Shown here in pieces: positions 1 to 7,662 of a stretch of DNA of 64,000 nucleotides. Position 1 is the stretch's first letter, and each line of letters starts with the position of its first letter. The notes below the pieces were generated by a model, which was not told the origin of the DNA, did no database searches, and saw only the letters and a program-made list of their open reading frames with translations. The DNA comes from JAILLW01 sp045640525 (lineage in GTDB: Bacteria > Bacillota > Clostridia > Lachnospirales > Lachnospiraceae), in NCBI GenBank assembly GCA_045640525.1, contig JAZUFE010000022.1, positions 1-64,000 of the forward strand, written 5' to 3'. Position numbers and translations under genes: made by a program.

Positions 1-142
1 GGCATCTAAGCGTGAAGCCCCCCTCAAGATGAGATATCCAATATAGGAAGGTCCCTTGAAGACTACAAGGTAGATAGGTTCAAGGTGTAAGTGCAGTAAT
101 GCATTCAGCTGATGAATACTAATAGACCGAACGCTTATCCAG
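1..142 (+). rRNA. 23S ribosomal RNA, 3' end (partial)
   Basis: The first ~140 bases match the conserved 3' end of bacterial 23S rRNA: the GAAGCC...CAAGATGAGATATCC segment, the GGTTCAAGGTGTAAGTGCAG segment and the terminal CTGATGAATACTAATAGACCGA block. The 5' part lies outside the window and the exact mature end is approximate. No 5S rRNA or tRNA follows before the terminator at 191-220, so this rRNA operon ends with 23S. Confidence 0.93.
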
Positions 143-190
143 GTAAGATAGTTTAACTTCTGATTCAGTTTTGAGGGTACTAACCCTTTG

Positions 191-220
191 AAAACCCGTT
201 GCTTGCAACGGGTTTTTTGT
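191..220 (+). terminator. Rho-independent terminator of the rRNA operon
   Basis: A GC-rich stem (AACCCGTTGC pairing with GCAACGGGTT around a two-base loop) is followed directly by a run of T. It closes the rRNA operon about 50 bases after the 23S end. Confidence 0.9.
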
Positions 221-267
221 ATCACAAACTATTGTCTACACAATTTGTTTTATTTTCTATTTTTTTG

Positions 268-296
268 TTGTCTACGTTATGTAAATATGTTAAAAT
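268..296 (+). promoter_or_regulatory. Vegetative-type promoter for cheV
   Basis: TTGTCT and TAAAAT are separated by exactly 17 bases in an A/T-rich stretch. Initiation would fall near 303, about 60 bases before the cheV start codon. It looks like a housekeeping sigma promoter, not a flagellar sigma one. Prediction only. Confidence 0.55.
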
Positions 297-362
297 ATGC
301 AACAGAAGGTATCTTATTCTATATCTGCAAGAATAGATAAGAAAGAGCGAGGTGGAGTTAGT

Positions 363-1256
363 ATGGATACAAAGATATTACTTGAAAATGGTACCAATGA
401 GCTGGAAGTTCTTCAGTTTGAACTGGATAATAATGCTTATGGTATTAATGTAGCTAAGATTAAAGAAATAATACCTTATCAACCGGTAACCCCGGTACCA
501 AATTCACATCCGAGTATTGAAGGTATATTTATGCCGAGAGATACGATGATTACAGCTATTGACTTAAAAAACTGTCTTCAAAGAGGTGTTAGCACACCGG
601 GCGGTTTATTTATTATAACCAATTTCAACAAATTGGATATTGCTTTCCATGTTGACAGCGTTAAAGGAATACACAGAGTTTCTTGGCAGGATATTATTAA
701 ACCGGGCGCTACTGTATCATCGGCTGATGAGAGCGTTTCAACAGGTATAGTTAAATTGGACGGCAATTTGGTAATCATTCTTGACTTTGAAAAGATAGTG
801 ACTGATATTAACCCCGAGACAGGACTTAAGACTTCTGAAATTCTCGAACTTGGTGAAAGATCTCGTTCAGATGTTCCGATTTTGATTGCGGAGGATTCGG
901 TACTTCTTAATAAGTTGATTGTTGATTCGCTTAAGAAAGCAGGTTACAACAATTTGATTCATACTCAGAATGGTCAGGAAGCATATGATGTAATTCAGGA
1001 ATGCAAAGAATCAGGAACCCTGAAAGAGCATGTAGGATGTATTATTACCGATATTGAAATGCCGTTGATGGATGGTCATAGATTAACGAAATTGGTTAAA
1101 AATGATCCGGATACAGCAGATATTCCGATTGTTATTTTCTCATCATTGGTTAATGATGAAATGCGTAGAAAGGGAGAATCGCTCGGAGCAAATGCGCAGC
1201 TATCAAAGCCTGAAATAGCAAATTTGGTTAAGGTTGTTGACAGCTTGGTTAGATAA
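363..1256 (+). CDS. cheV: Chemotaxis scaffold/receiver protein CheV
   Basis: CheV couples chemoreceptors to the CheA kinase in the cytoplasm and is itself modulated by phosphorylation. The protein is 297 aa from the chosen start: an N-terminal CheW-like domain (about residues 15-165) and a C-terminal receiver domain (about 175-295). The acidic pocket (IAEDS) and the phospho-acceptor Asp230 in TDIEMPLMDG are intact, as are the later SSL and SKPE segments holding the conserved Ser/Thr and Lys. The start at 363 has a GAGGTGGAG ribosome site; an upstream in-frame ATG at 297 lies too close to the predicted transcription start. No other chemotaxis or flagellar structural gene is adjacent. The next transcription unit begins after a clear terminator. 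Confidence 0.93.
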   Translation: MDTKILLENGTNELEVLQFELDNNAYGINVAKIKEIIPYQPVTPVPNSHPSIEGIFMPRDTMITAIDLKNCLQRGVSTPGGLFIITNFNKLDIAFHVDSVKGIHRVSWQDIIKPGATVSSADESVSTGIVKLDGNLVIILDFEKIVTDINPETGLKTSEILELGERSRSDVPILIAEDSVLLNKLIVDSLKKAGYNNLIHTQNGQEAYDVIQECKESGTLKEHVGCIITDIEMPLMDGHRLTKLVKNDPDTADIPIVIFSSLVNDEMRRKGESLGANAQLSKPEIANLVKVVDSLVR

Positions 1257-1269
1257 GTTGATAAATACT

Positions 1270-1300
1270 AAGGAGCCGGTTGTGCCGGCTCCTTTTTATT
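1270..1300 (+). terminator. Rho-independent terminator after cheV
   Basis: A perfect 9-bp stem (AGGAGCCGG / CCGGCTCCT) with a five-base loop is followed by TTTTTATTT. It begins 14 bases after the cheV stop codon. Confidence 0.92.
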
Positions 1301-1323
1301 TAACCCGAGTTCAAAATGAGATT

Positions 1324-1791
1324 ATGGAAAACATGAATGAAATTATAGAAAAAATCAGCAACAGCTCCAAAATTTTGATAGGCATAGGTGAGAATGCCGG
1401 GTTGGAGCATGACGATTATTTGGCAATAGCGACTATTGTCAAAGATAAAGATTATTTTATACTATCTTTGGCAGAAAATGCCGATATAGAGGAATTTGAA
1501 TTTAATAAAGACAGAATTTCACTTCCGCTGGTGGACGATAATCCCGAAAGATGGGAGAAATATCTTAAGTTTTTGCAGGATACCATAAACAAAGATCTGG
1601 CTGTAATAGAACTGGAAGTGGGTTTCAAATATCCGGATGTTATTAGATTTCCGTTTGAAAAGACAGTTTTTTACAATCAAAAATCATGTTTGATACGGGT
1701 GAATTCCAAATTTAGCCAATTAACTCCGGAAATCAGCGAAAGAGGTTATTCAATCAAAAAAACACCGGGAGAGTTTTTGAAATTATTCTAG
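1324..1791 (+). CDS. Degenerate SIR2 (sirtuin)-like protein
   Basis: A 155-aa cytoplasmic protein. The segment ELEVGFKYPDVIRFPFEK and the following VNSKFSQLTPEISERG resemble the C-terminal NAD-binding part of Firmicutes sirtuin-like proteins, where ELGVGxNTPxxIxxPF is typical. The N-terminal IGIGENAGLEH stands where sirtuins have GAGxS. Full-length sirtuins are ~240 aa; this one has no zinc-binding cysteine pairs and no clear catalytic His-Gly, so deacetylase activity is doubtful. Start 1324 or the in-frame ATG at 1333 (preceded by GGAAA) are both possible. It sits just after the cheV terminator. The family call comes from remembered motif patterns and is moderate. Confidence 0.5.
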   Translation: MENMNEIIEKISNSSKILIGIGENAGLEHDDYLAIATIVKDKDYFILSLAENADIEEFEFNKDRISLPLVDDNPERWEKYLKFLQDTINKDLAVIELEVGFKYPDVIRFPFEKTVFYNQKSCLIRVNSKFSQLTPEISERGYSIKKTPGEFLKLF

Positions 1792-1795
1792 CGGA

Positions 1796-1824
1796 TTGTT
1801 TGATGCGATTATTTAGTATATAAT
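1796..1824 (+). promoter_or_regulatory. Promoter for the acidic repeat protein / hisHF operon
   Basis: TTGTTT is followed after 17 bases by a perfect TATAAT. Initiation would fall near 1831, leaving a ~23-base leader that contains the GGGAG ribosome site of the gene at 1854. Confidence 0.65.
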
Positions 1825-1853
1825 ATTTCGAGACTTTATATTGGGAGATATGT

Positions 1854-4022
1854 ATGGCTTCTGAGGAACAATATTTAGACGAATTGTTAAATCATATGAA
1901 TAATACTGCTTCCGAACGCAGTATGGAAGATGTAATGCGCGAAATGATGGGTGGCCCTTCGGAGGAAGAGGTACCGTCTGTTGCGGTACCTGAAAATGTA
2001 GGACCCGCATTAGAGCAGCCGTCAGAAGATGATTTGGAAGCAATGCTTGAAGGAATCAATTCTGATGCAATTGCCGATGTTATGGATGTTCTTGAAGATC
2101 CGTCAATTTTTACGGACCCGTCAATGGCTGTTAGCTCTGAGGAAATGCCTGCTCAGGAAGATTTGGAAGCACTGCTGTCGGGAATGGAAGAAACACCCGA
2201 AGAAGCCCCCGAAGAAATGTCTGAGGAAATGCCTGCTCAGGAAGATTTGGAAGCACTGCTGTCGGGAATGGAAGAAACACCCGAAGAAGCCCCTGAAGAA
2301 ATGCCCGAGGAAATGCCTGCCCAGGAAGATTTGGAAGCACTGCTGTCGGGAATGGAAGAAACACCTGAAGAAATGCCCGAGGAAATGCCTGCCCAGGATG
2401 ATTTGGAAGCAATGTTGTCGGGAATGGAAGAAACCCCTGATGAAATATCCGAGGAAGTGTCTGCACAAGAAGGAACAGATCTTGGGGATACGGAAGATTT
2501 GGATGCATTGTTCAGTCAATTGGAAATGGATGAAAATGCAACCGCAGTTAACGATGATTCGGTTTCTTCGGATGAGGAGACAATGTCCGTTGTCGATCAA
2601 CTTGATGAAACAGGCGGTTCGGATGAGGATTTATTATCACTGCTTGAAGGAATTGATGATTCAGCTTCGGAAGATGATTATAAAGATATTAAGAGTGAAT
2701 TGCCCCCGGAAGGACCGGAGAGAACAGATGAAGAAATTGATGCTCTGTTAGGTGTTATACCCGCAGAAGATGATGGTGAAGGATCAAAAAAGAAAAAGAA
2801 GAAAAAGGGATTTTCCCTTTCTTTCTTTGGTAAGAAGAAAAACAAAAACCAGGAAGAGCCGGGCGAAGATGCACAAAATGCGGAAAAAACCGATGAAGAT
2901 TCCATTGACGAACTTTTGAATGCTGCGCAGTCTACAGGCGATGAATTTGTGGCAATTGATGAAGCAGATGAGGGTGTTACACAAATACCTGAGAAAAAGG
3001 GAGGCAAGAAGCAAGGTTTCTTTGCACGTTTAATTGCACTGCTTACGGAAGAATTTGAAGAGGAAGAAGAGGAAGCCGGCGAAGAAAAGAGCAATGAAGA
3101 CATAATTGCCGAAGTTGATGCCGAAAATGCAGAAAATGCAGAGGCAGAACCCAAAGGCAAAAAAGGCAAAAAAGAGAAAAAGTCCAAGAAAGATAAAAAG
3201 GGTAAAGACGCTAAAGAAGGAGAAGCTTCTGACTCGGATGAAGAGTCTGAAGAAGGTAAAGAAGACGATTCTAAAAAGAAAAAGAAGCCCAAGAAAGAAA
3301 AGGTCCCGAAGGAACCAAAGGAAAAAGAGCCTAAAAAGGTAGTCTTGTCGAAAAAAGCAGCTTTTTGTCTTGTTTGTTTCTGCATTACTTTAGTTGCAGC
3401 GGTAGTGATACTGAGTACGATTCTGCCTGATGAAAAGGAAAAGTCAGTTGCCAGAAGAGCATATCTTAACGGTGACTATAATACGACGTATGAAAATCTT
3501 TACGGTAAGAAGCTGAATGAATCGGATACCATAATCTATAAACGTTCAAAAGACATTTTGACGATGCAAAGAAGATGGGATTCGTATAATAACAGAGTCA
3601 AGTTGGGACAAAAGGCTGAAGCAATAGATTCGCTTATCGAAGGTATATTTGTATATAACGGTATTATCGATTCTGTTGATCCTGAGGTTAAAGGACTTGT
3701 TGATGAAATATGTCAGAGAATTGTGAATGAATTGAGCAATACTTACGGTATATCTTTATCACAGGCAATGGAATTGTATTCACTTGAAGATTCGGAGTAT
3801 ACGGACAGATTATTCTCCATTGCATACACAGACGGAGTATGGGTTGAAGAAAGCACAGAGTCGGAAGATGTTCAATCTGTTGAAAATACGGGAGAGGGAG
3901 AAAATCAAGTTCTTGAAGATGAAAACCAAGAACTTCCTACAGAAAATCCCGAACCGGTCGTTGAAAATCCCGAGCAGCCTGTTCGCGAAGATATACTCCC
4001 GGAAGAAGAGGATTTGTTATGA
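1854..4022 (+). CDS. Acidic membrane-anchored protein with an array of FliM-N-like (EIDALL) motifs
   Basis: A 722-aa protein not matching a family I can name. Residues 1-305 are very acidic and carry about ten copies of a [DE]-[IL]-[DE]-x-[LM]-[LF] motif, at residues 7, 60, 103, 131, 159, 183, 215, 259, 294 and 350. The copy at 294 reads EIDALL, identical to the CheY-binding core of FliM N-termini. Lysine-rich stretches at about 312-332 and 434-500 alternate with acidic ones. One membrane segment lies at about 501-521, followed by a helical C-terminal domain (530-665) and a Glu/Pro-rich tail. Topology is probably cytoplasmic N-terminus with an outside C-terminal domain. The start has a GGGAG ribosome site; the stop overlaps hisH by four bases. 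CheV lies upstream. A role in chemotaxis or scaffolding is inference. Confidence 0.85.
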   Translation: MASEEQYLDELLNHMNNTASERSMEDVMREMMGGPSEEEVPSVAVPENVGPALEQPSEDDLEAMLEGINSDAIADVMDVLEDPSIFTDPSMAVSSEEMPAQEDLEALLSGMEETPEEAPEEMSEEMPAQEDLEALLSGMEETPEEAPEEMPEEMPAQEDLEALLSGMEETPEEMPEEMPAQDDLEAMLSGMEETPDEISEEVSAQEGTDLGDTEDLDALFSQLEMDENATAVNDDSVSSDEETMSVVDQLDETGGSDEDLLSLLEGIDDSASEDDYKDIKSELPPEGPERTDEEIDALLGVIPAEDDGEGSKKKKKKKGFSLSFFGKKKNKNQEEPGEDAQNAEKTDEDSIDELLNAAQSTGDEFVAIDEADEGVTQIPEKKGGKKQGFFARLIALLTEEFEEEEEEAGEEKSNEDIIAEVDAENAENAEAEPKGKKGKKEKKSKKDKKGKDAKEGEASDSDEESEEGKEDDSKKKKKPKKEKVPKEPKEKEPKKVVLSKKAAFCLVCFCITLVAAVVILSTILPDEKEKSVARRAYLNGDYNTTYENLYGKKLNESDTIIYKRSKDILTMQRRWDSYNNRVKLGQKAEAIDSLIEGIFVYNGIIDSVDPEVKGLVDEICQRIVNELSNTYGISLSQAMELYSLEDSEYTDRLFSIAYTDGVWVEESTESEDVQSVENTGEGENQVLEDENQELPTENPEPVVENPEQPVREDILPEEEDLL
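2139..2450 (+). repeat. In-frame tandem repeats, 84 and 72 bp units
   Basis: Four direct repeats begin at 2139, 2223, 2307 and 2379. The first two units are 84 bp (28 codons) and the last two 72 bp (24 codons, lacking four codons for Glu/Ala/Pro). Each unit encodes EEMPAQ[ED]DLEA[LM]LSGMEETP. Near-identity at DNA level indicates recent duplication by slippage or recombination. The frame is preserved throughout. Confidence 0.95.
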
Positions 4023-4624
4023 TAGCAATAATAGACTATGGTGCCGGAAATATAATGAGTGTAATGAAGGCACTGGATTTTTTGGGCTATGAATATATTT
4101 TGACATCAGACCAAAATGAATTGATGAAAGCAGATAAGGTTATTCTTCCCGGAGTGGGTTCGTTTAAAGATGCAATGGATAAACTCAATGCAAATAATCT
4201 TACGGATGTAATACGTCAAATTGTCGAAAAGAAGACTCCGTTTTTGGGGATCTGCCTTGGGCTTCAACTAATATTTGAATCTTCACAGGAAGCTCCCGGA
4301 GTAAAAGGATTGTCTTTATTACCGGGAAAGTGTGTTAAGTTCCCCGAAAATAAAGAATTGAAGGTACCCCAGATAGGTTGGAACTCACTTTCCTTTCCTA
4401 AAGAGTCCAAATTGTTTAAGGGAATAAATGAAGGTGAATATGTCTATTTTGTTCATTCATATTATTTGCAAGCCGAAAATAAAGAGGATGTAGCCGCTGT
4501 TTCGGATTATGGCATTGTTTTTGATGCGGCAATTGAGCATGAGAATATTTTTGCATGTCAGTTTCATCCGGAAAAAAGCTCGGATGTGGGTTTGAAGATT
4601 ATTAAAAATTTCGTGGAATTATAA
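4019..4624 (+). CDS. hisH: Imidazole glycerol phosphate synthase, glutaminase subunit HisH
   Basis: HisH hydrolyses glutamine and channels ammonia to HisF in histidine biosynthesis. The 201-aa protein is a class I glutamine amidotransferase: nucleophile Cys in GICLGLQLIFE, catalytic His/Glu in QFHPEKS near the C-terminus, and an N-terminal IIDYGAGN characteristic of HisH. Length is typical. The start ATG overlaps the stop of the preceding gene (ATGA), so translation is probably coupled. hisF follows 11 bases downstream. No other his genes are in the window. Confidence 0.97.
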   Translation: MIAIIDYGAGNIMSVMKALDFLGYEYILTSDQNELMKADKVILPGVGSFKDAMDKLNANNLTDVIRQIVEKKTPFLGICLGLQLIFESSQEAPGVKGLSLLPGKCVKFPENKELKVPQIGWNSLSFPKESKLFKGINEGEYVYFVHSYYLQAENKEDVAAVSDYGIVFDAAIEHENIFACQFHPEKSSDVGLKIIKNFVEL

Positions 4625-4635
4625 GGAATACAATA

Positions 4636-5391
4636 ATGCATACCAAGAGAATTATTCCCTGCTTGGACGTGGATAACGGCAGGGTGGTAAAAGGAACAAA
4701 TTTTGTTAATTTAGTAGATGCCGGTGACCCGGTTGAAATAGCCAAAATGTACGATAAGTCAGGAGCTGATGAACTTGTCTTTTTGGATATTACAGCTTCT
4801 TCCGATGCCAGGGAAATTAAAGCCAAACTGGTAAGAGAAGTGGCCAAGTGTGTGTTTATTCCGTTTACAGTCGGTGGCGGAATAAGAACTGTCGATGATT
4901 TTCGCATGATATTGCGCGAGGGAGCGGATAAAGTCGCTGTCAATTCCGCAGCAATTATGAATCCGTCATTGATTACCGAAGCTGCCGAGGTTTTTGGGTC
5001 GCAATGCGTTGTTGTGGCAATTGATGCAAAACGAGTTGGCGACAGTTGGCATATATTTAAAAACGGCGGTCGCGTTGACATGAATATAGATGCCGTCGAA
5101 TGGGCGGTGCAGGCTCAAAAGCTGGGCGCAGGAGAGATTTTGCTTACATCTATGGACTGTGACGGTACTAAGGACGGCTATGATATAGAATTGACGAGGA
5201 AGATTTCCGAAAGAGTTTCGATACCTGTTATTGCTTCAGGCGGTGCAGGCAAAATGGAGCACTTTTATGATGCTTTGACTCAAGGCGGTGCCGATGCGGC
5301 ATTGGCTGCATCTTTGTTCCACTTTAAGGAAATGGAAATAAAGGATTTGAAAAGATATCTGAAAGAAAAGGGAGTCAGTGTAAGAGTTTAG
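4636..5391 (+). CDS. hisF: Imidazole glycerol phosphate synthase, cyclase subunit HisF
   Basis: HisF is the (beta/alpha)8-barrel cyclase that makes imidazole glycerol phosphate and AICAR from PRFAR and ammonia supplied by HisH. The 251-aa protein shows the characteristic RIIPCLDVDNGRVVKG start with the catalytic Asp, FLDITAS, the phosphate-binding TVGGGIR, the second catalytic Asp in TSMDCDGTKDGYD, and IASGGAG. Full length for the family. It is co-transcribed with hisH; an AAGGAA ribosome site precedes the start. Confidence 0.98.
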   Translation: MHTKRIIPCLDVDNGRVVKGTNFVNLVDAGDPVEIAKMYDKSGADELVFLDITASSDAREIKAKLVREVAKCVFIPFTVGGGIRTVDDFRMILREGADKVAVNSAAIMNPSLITEAAEVFGSQCVVVAIDAKRVGDSWHIFKNGGRVDMNIDAVEWAVQAQKLGAGEILLTSMDCDGTKDGYDIELTRKISERVSIPVIASGGAGKMEHFYDALTQGGADAALAASLFHFKEMEIKDLKRYLKEKGVSVRV

Positions 5392-5402
5392 GAGAATGGG
5401 CT

Positions 5403-6083
5403 ATGGCTATGATATCCAACGATTGGCTTCCGGCAATAGACGGTGAATTTAAGAAGCCGTACTATAAGGAACTATTTACGTTTGTCAAAAATGAATACAA
5501 TACAGCTCAAATATTTCCGCCTGCGAAAGATATTTTCAATGCTTTTCATTTAACACCTTTGAGTGAAGTAAAGGTGTTAATTTTGGGTCAGGATCCGTAT
5601 CATGATGTAAACCAGGCTCATGGCCTTTGTTTTTCCGTTAAACCGGGAGAAAAGATACCACCGTCCCTGCAAAACATATATAAAGAGCTGCAGGACGATT
5701 TAGGGTGCAGCATCCCCGATAACGGATATTTGGTTAAATGGGCTAATCAGGGAGTACTTCTTTTAAATACGGTTTTGACGGTCAGAGCTCATCAGGCAGC
5801 ATCACATCAGGGCAAAGGTTGGGAACAGTTTACCGATGCAATAATAAAGGCTGTAAATGAGCAGGACAGGCCTATAGTTTATTTGCTTTGGGGAAGTCCG
5901 GCTCAAAAGAAAATTCCGATGCTTAACAATCCGAAGCATTTGATTCTGACGGCTCCGCATCCATCACCGTTATCCGCATACAGAGGATTCTTCGGGTGCA
6001 GACATTTTAGCAAGTGTAATGAGTTTTTGATTAAAAACGGTATAGAACCGATAGATTGGCAAATAGAGGATATAGGGAAATGA
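5403..6083 (+). CDS. ung: Uracil-DNA glycosylase (family 1)
   Basis: Removes uracil from DNA as the first step of base excision repair. The 226-aa protein has the family 1 water-activating motif GQDPYHDVNQAHGLCFSV and the DNA-intercalation motif HPSPLSAYRGFFGC. Length is normal. An ATG at 5409 is an alternative start; 5403 sits about 7 bases after GGAGAATGG. The stop codon overlaps the start of lysA, so the two are translationally coupled. Confidence 0.98.
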   Translation: MAMISNDWLPAIDGEFKKPYYKELFTFVKNEYNTAQIFPPAKDIFNAFHLTPLSEVKVLILGQDPYHDVNQAHGLCFSVKPGEKIPPSLQNIYKELQDDLGCSIPDNGYLVKWANQGVLLLNTVLTVRAHQAASHQGKGWEQFTDAIIKAVNEQDRPIVYLLWGSPAQKKIPMLNNPKHLILTAPHPSPLSAYRGFFGCRHFSKCNEFLIKNGIEPIDWQIEDIGK

Positions 6084-7327
6084 AATCATATTTAGAAACG
6101 AGTAATTTTTTTAGAGGGAACAATCCGGAAGAGATAGCTCAAAAATACGGGACACCATTGTATGTATATAACGAAGAAAACCTGCGTGAACACTTTAGAA
6201 CAGTTGGCGGAATAATTACCAAGTATCCATACAGAGCCAATTATTCAATGAAGGCCAACAGCAATTTGGAAATATTGAAAATCGCTCTTGAGGAGGGTGT
6301 TAATTGTGATGCAATGTCCAAGGGCGAGATCCTTTTGCTTCAGAAGGCAGGATTTCCAAATGACAGAATCTTTTTCGTACCAAATAATATCGACGAAGAG
6401 GAGATGAAATTTGCAATCGATGAGAATATACTGACGAGTTTGGACAGTCTCGATCAGCTCGAAATGTTCGGAAGACTTAATCCGGGGGGCAGGTGCGCAG
6501 TCAGAATTAATCCCGGTGTTGGTGCAGGCCACCATGAAAAAGTAGTTACAGCAGGTAAAAATACCAAGTTTGCGGTTGCACTGGACGATGTTCCGCATAT
6601 TTTTGAAATCGCTGATAAATATAACCTGAAAATTGTAGGAATAAATCAGCATGTAGGTTCTTTGTACATGACACCGGAACCGTTTTTAAAGGCAATTGAT
6701 AATTTGCTGGTAGTTGCTAAAGAATTTGAAAATCTTGAATTTATTGATTTTGGCGGAGGATTTGGCATTCCATATCATAAGCTTGATGATGAAGCACCGT
6801 TTGATATGGAGGAATTAAGTCTGGAGTGGACCAAAAGGTTGGATGTTTTCGCAGAAGAGTATCATCAGGTGCCTTTGTTTAAATCTGAACCCGGACGTTA
6901 TTGTGTGGCTGAGAGCGGAGTAATTTTGGGAAGAGTTAATGCGATTAAGCAGAATGCAGGAAAAAAGTATGTCGGTACGGACGTTGGCATGAATGTACTG
7001 GTCAGACCTTCGCTATATGATTCTCATCATGACATAGAGATAATTTCCGAGGGGATGATTGTTTCAAAAGACAGCGATTCCGAAGAAGTTACGATTACAG
7101 GTAATATATGTGAAACGGGTGATGTCTTGTGCAAAGACAGAGTTATGCCAAAGATAAAGGATAATGATTTAATAGCAGTACTTGACGCGGGAGCCTATGG
7201 CTATTCAATGTGCTATCCGTATAATGCGAGAAGACGACCTGCCGAAGTAATGATTATGAATGATGGTTCGGTAAAGCTGATACGAAGAAGGGAAACCTTT
7301 GAAGATTTAATGGCATATTTTGTATAA
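6080..7327 (+). CDS. lysA: Diaminopimelate decarboxylase
   Basis: PLP enzyme of fold type III that decarboxylates meso-diaminopimelate to lysine. The 415-aa protein has the PLP lysine in YSMKANSN, the phosphate-binding FGGGFGIP, the substrate-binding EPGRYCVAESG and the other-subunit cysteine motif GNICETGDVL. The ATG at 6080 overlaps the ung stop as ATGA; an in-frame ATG at 6056 lies inside ung and is not favoured. A strong terminator follows. Confidence 0.96.
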   Translation: MKSYLETSNFFRGNNPEEIAQKYGTPLYVYNEENLREHFRTVGGIITKYPYRANYSMKANSNLEILKIALEEGVNCDAMSKGEILLLQKAGFPNDRIFFVPNNIDEEEMKFAIDENILTSLDSLDQLEMFGRLNPGGRCAVRINPGVGAGHHEKVVTAGKNTKFAVALDDVPHIFEIADKYNLKIVGINQHVGSLYMTPEPFLKAIDNLLVVAKEFENLEFIDFGGGFGIPYHKLDDEAPFDMEELSLEWTKRLDVFAEEYHQVPLFKSEPGRYCVAESGVILGRVNAIKQNAGKKYVGTDVGMNVLVRPSLYDSHHDIEIISEGMIVSKDSDSEEVTITGNICETGDVLCKDRVMPKIKDNDLIAVLDAGAYGYSMCYPYNARRRPAEVMIMNDGSVKLIRRRETFEDLMAYFV

Positions 7328-7341
7328 ATGATTTGGAAATC

Positions 7342-7371
7342 AAAAAAGAGCTGTGAAAACAGCTCTTTTTT
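7342..7371. terminator. Bidirectional terminator between lysA and tRNA-Leu
   Basis: A 13-bp perfect stem (AAAAAAGAGCTGT / ACAGCTCTTTTTT) with a GAAA tetraloop. T runs lie on both strands, so it can end lysA on the + strand and the tRNA on the - strand. Confidence 0.93.
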
Positions 7372-7372
7372 A

Positions 7373-7456
7373 TGCCGGCGATGGGACTTGAACCCATACG
7401 ATGTTGCCATCAACAGATTTTGAGTCTGCCTCGTCTGCCAATTCCGACACGCCGGC
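7373..7456 (-). tRNA. tRNA-Leu (anticodon CAA)
   Basis: Read on the minus strand, an 84-base sequence folds as a class II tRNA: acceptor GCCGGCG pairs with CGCCGGC plus discriminator A. The D-arm has TTGGCAGACGAGGC, the anticodon loop is CTCAAAA (anticodon CAA, reading UUG), there is a long variable arm, and the T-arm has GGTTCAAGTCC. CCA is not encoded. It converges on lysA through a shared terminator. Confidence 0.96.
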
Positions 7457-7472
7457 CAGCGAAATATATATT

Positions 7473-7501
7473 ATCATATGCCAAAAAATAAAACAAGTAA
7501 A
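7473..7501 (-). promoter_or_regulatory. Promoter of tRNA-Leu
   Basis: On the minus strand TTTACT and TATGAT are 17 bases apart. The -10 box ends 16 bases upstream of the mature tRNA 5' end. Confidence 0.6.
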
Positions 7502-7575
7502 ATATGCAAATTTGTTTAAAATGAATTTTTGTACAAAATATTGTACGGCTGGAAATAAATAACGCAAGATATAGA

Positions 7576-7604
7576 TTGATATGGCTATTTATTATTGATA
7601 TAAT
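7576..7604 (+). promoter_or_regulatory. Promoter for the zf-HC2 protein / polA operon
   Basis: TTGATA and a perfect TATAAT are separated by 17 bases. Initiation near 7611 supports the downstream ATG at 7663 as the first gene start and argues against a GTG at 7618. Confidence 0.75.
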
Positions 7605-7662
7605 TTATTAGGTATGCGTGAACATACTATATCTTTGTGCACCGAATTCGGAGTATTGTTAT

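Noticed and set aside
143..190. 5S rRNA after 23S
   Set aside because: Only ~48 bases lie before the terminator and none match 5S.
2139..2450. Possible CRISPR-like array
   Set aside because: Units are direct, contiguous, in-frame coding repeats without unique spacers or cas genes.
2121..2600. Long open frames on the minus strand and a +2 frame across the repeat region
   Set aside because: They arise from the periodic codon pattern of the tandem repeats in the real gene; their predicted proteins are odd Cys/Phe/Trp- or Lys/Trp-rich and have no ribosome sites.
2678..3385. 235-aa minus-strand open frame rich in Ser/Phe
   Set aside because: Mirror of the Lys/Glu-rich coding strand of the acidic repeat protein; no start context or domain.
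1854..4022. Annotation of the acidic repeat protein as FliM or another flagellar switch protein
   Set aside because: Only the short motif resembles FliM; no CheC-like or SpoA domain is present and the protein has a membrane helix.
7618..7662. GTG start extending the zf-HC2 protein by 15 codons
   Set aside because: It lies about seven bases after the predicted transcription start and lacks a ribosome site; ATG 7663 has GGAG at good spacing.
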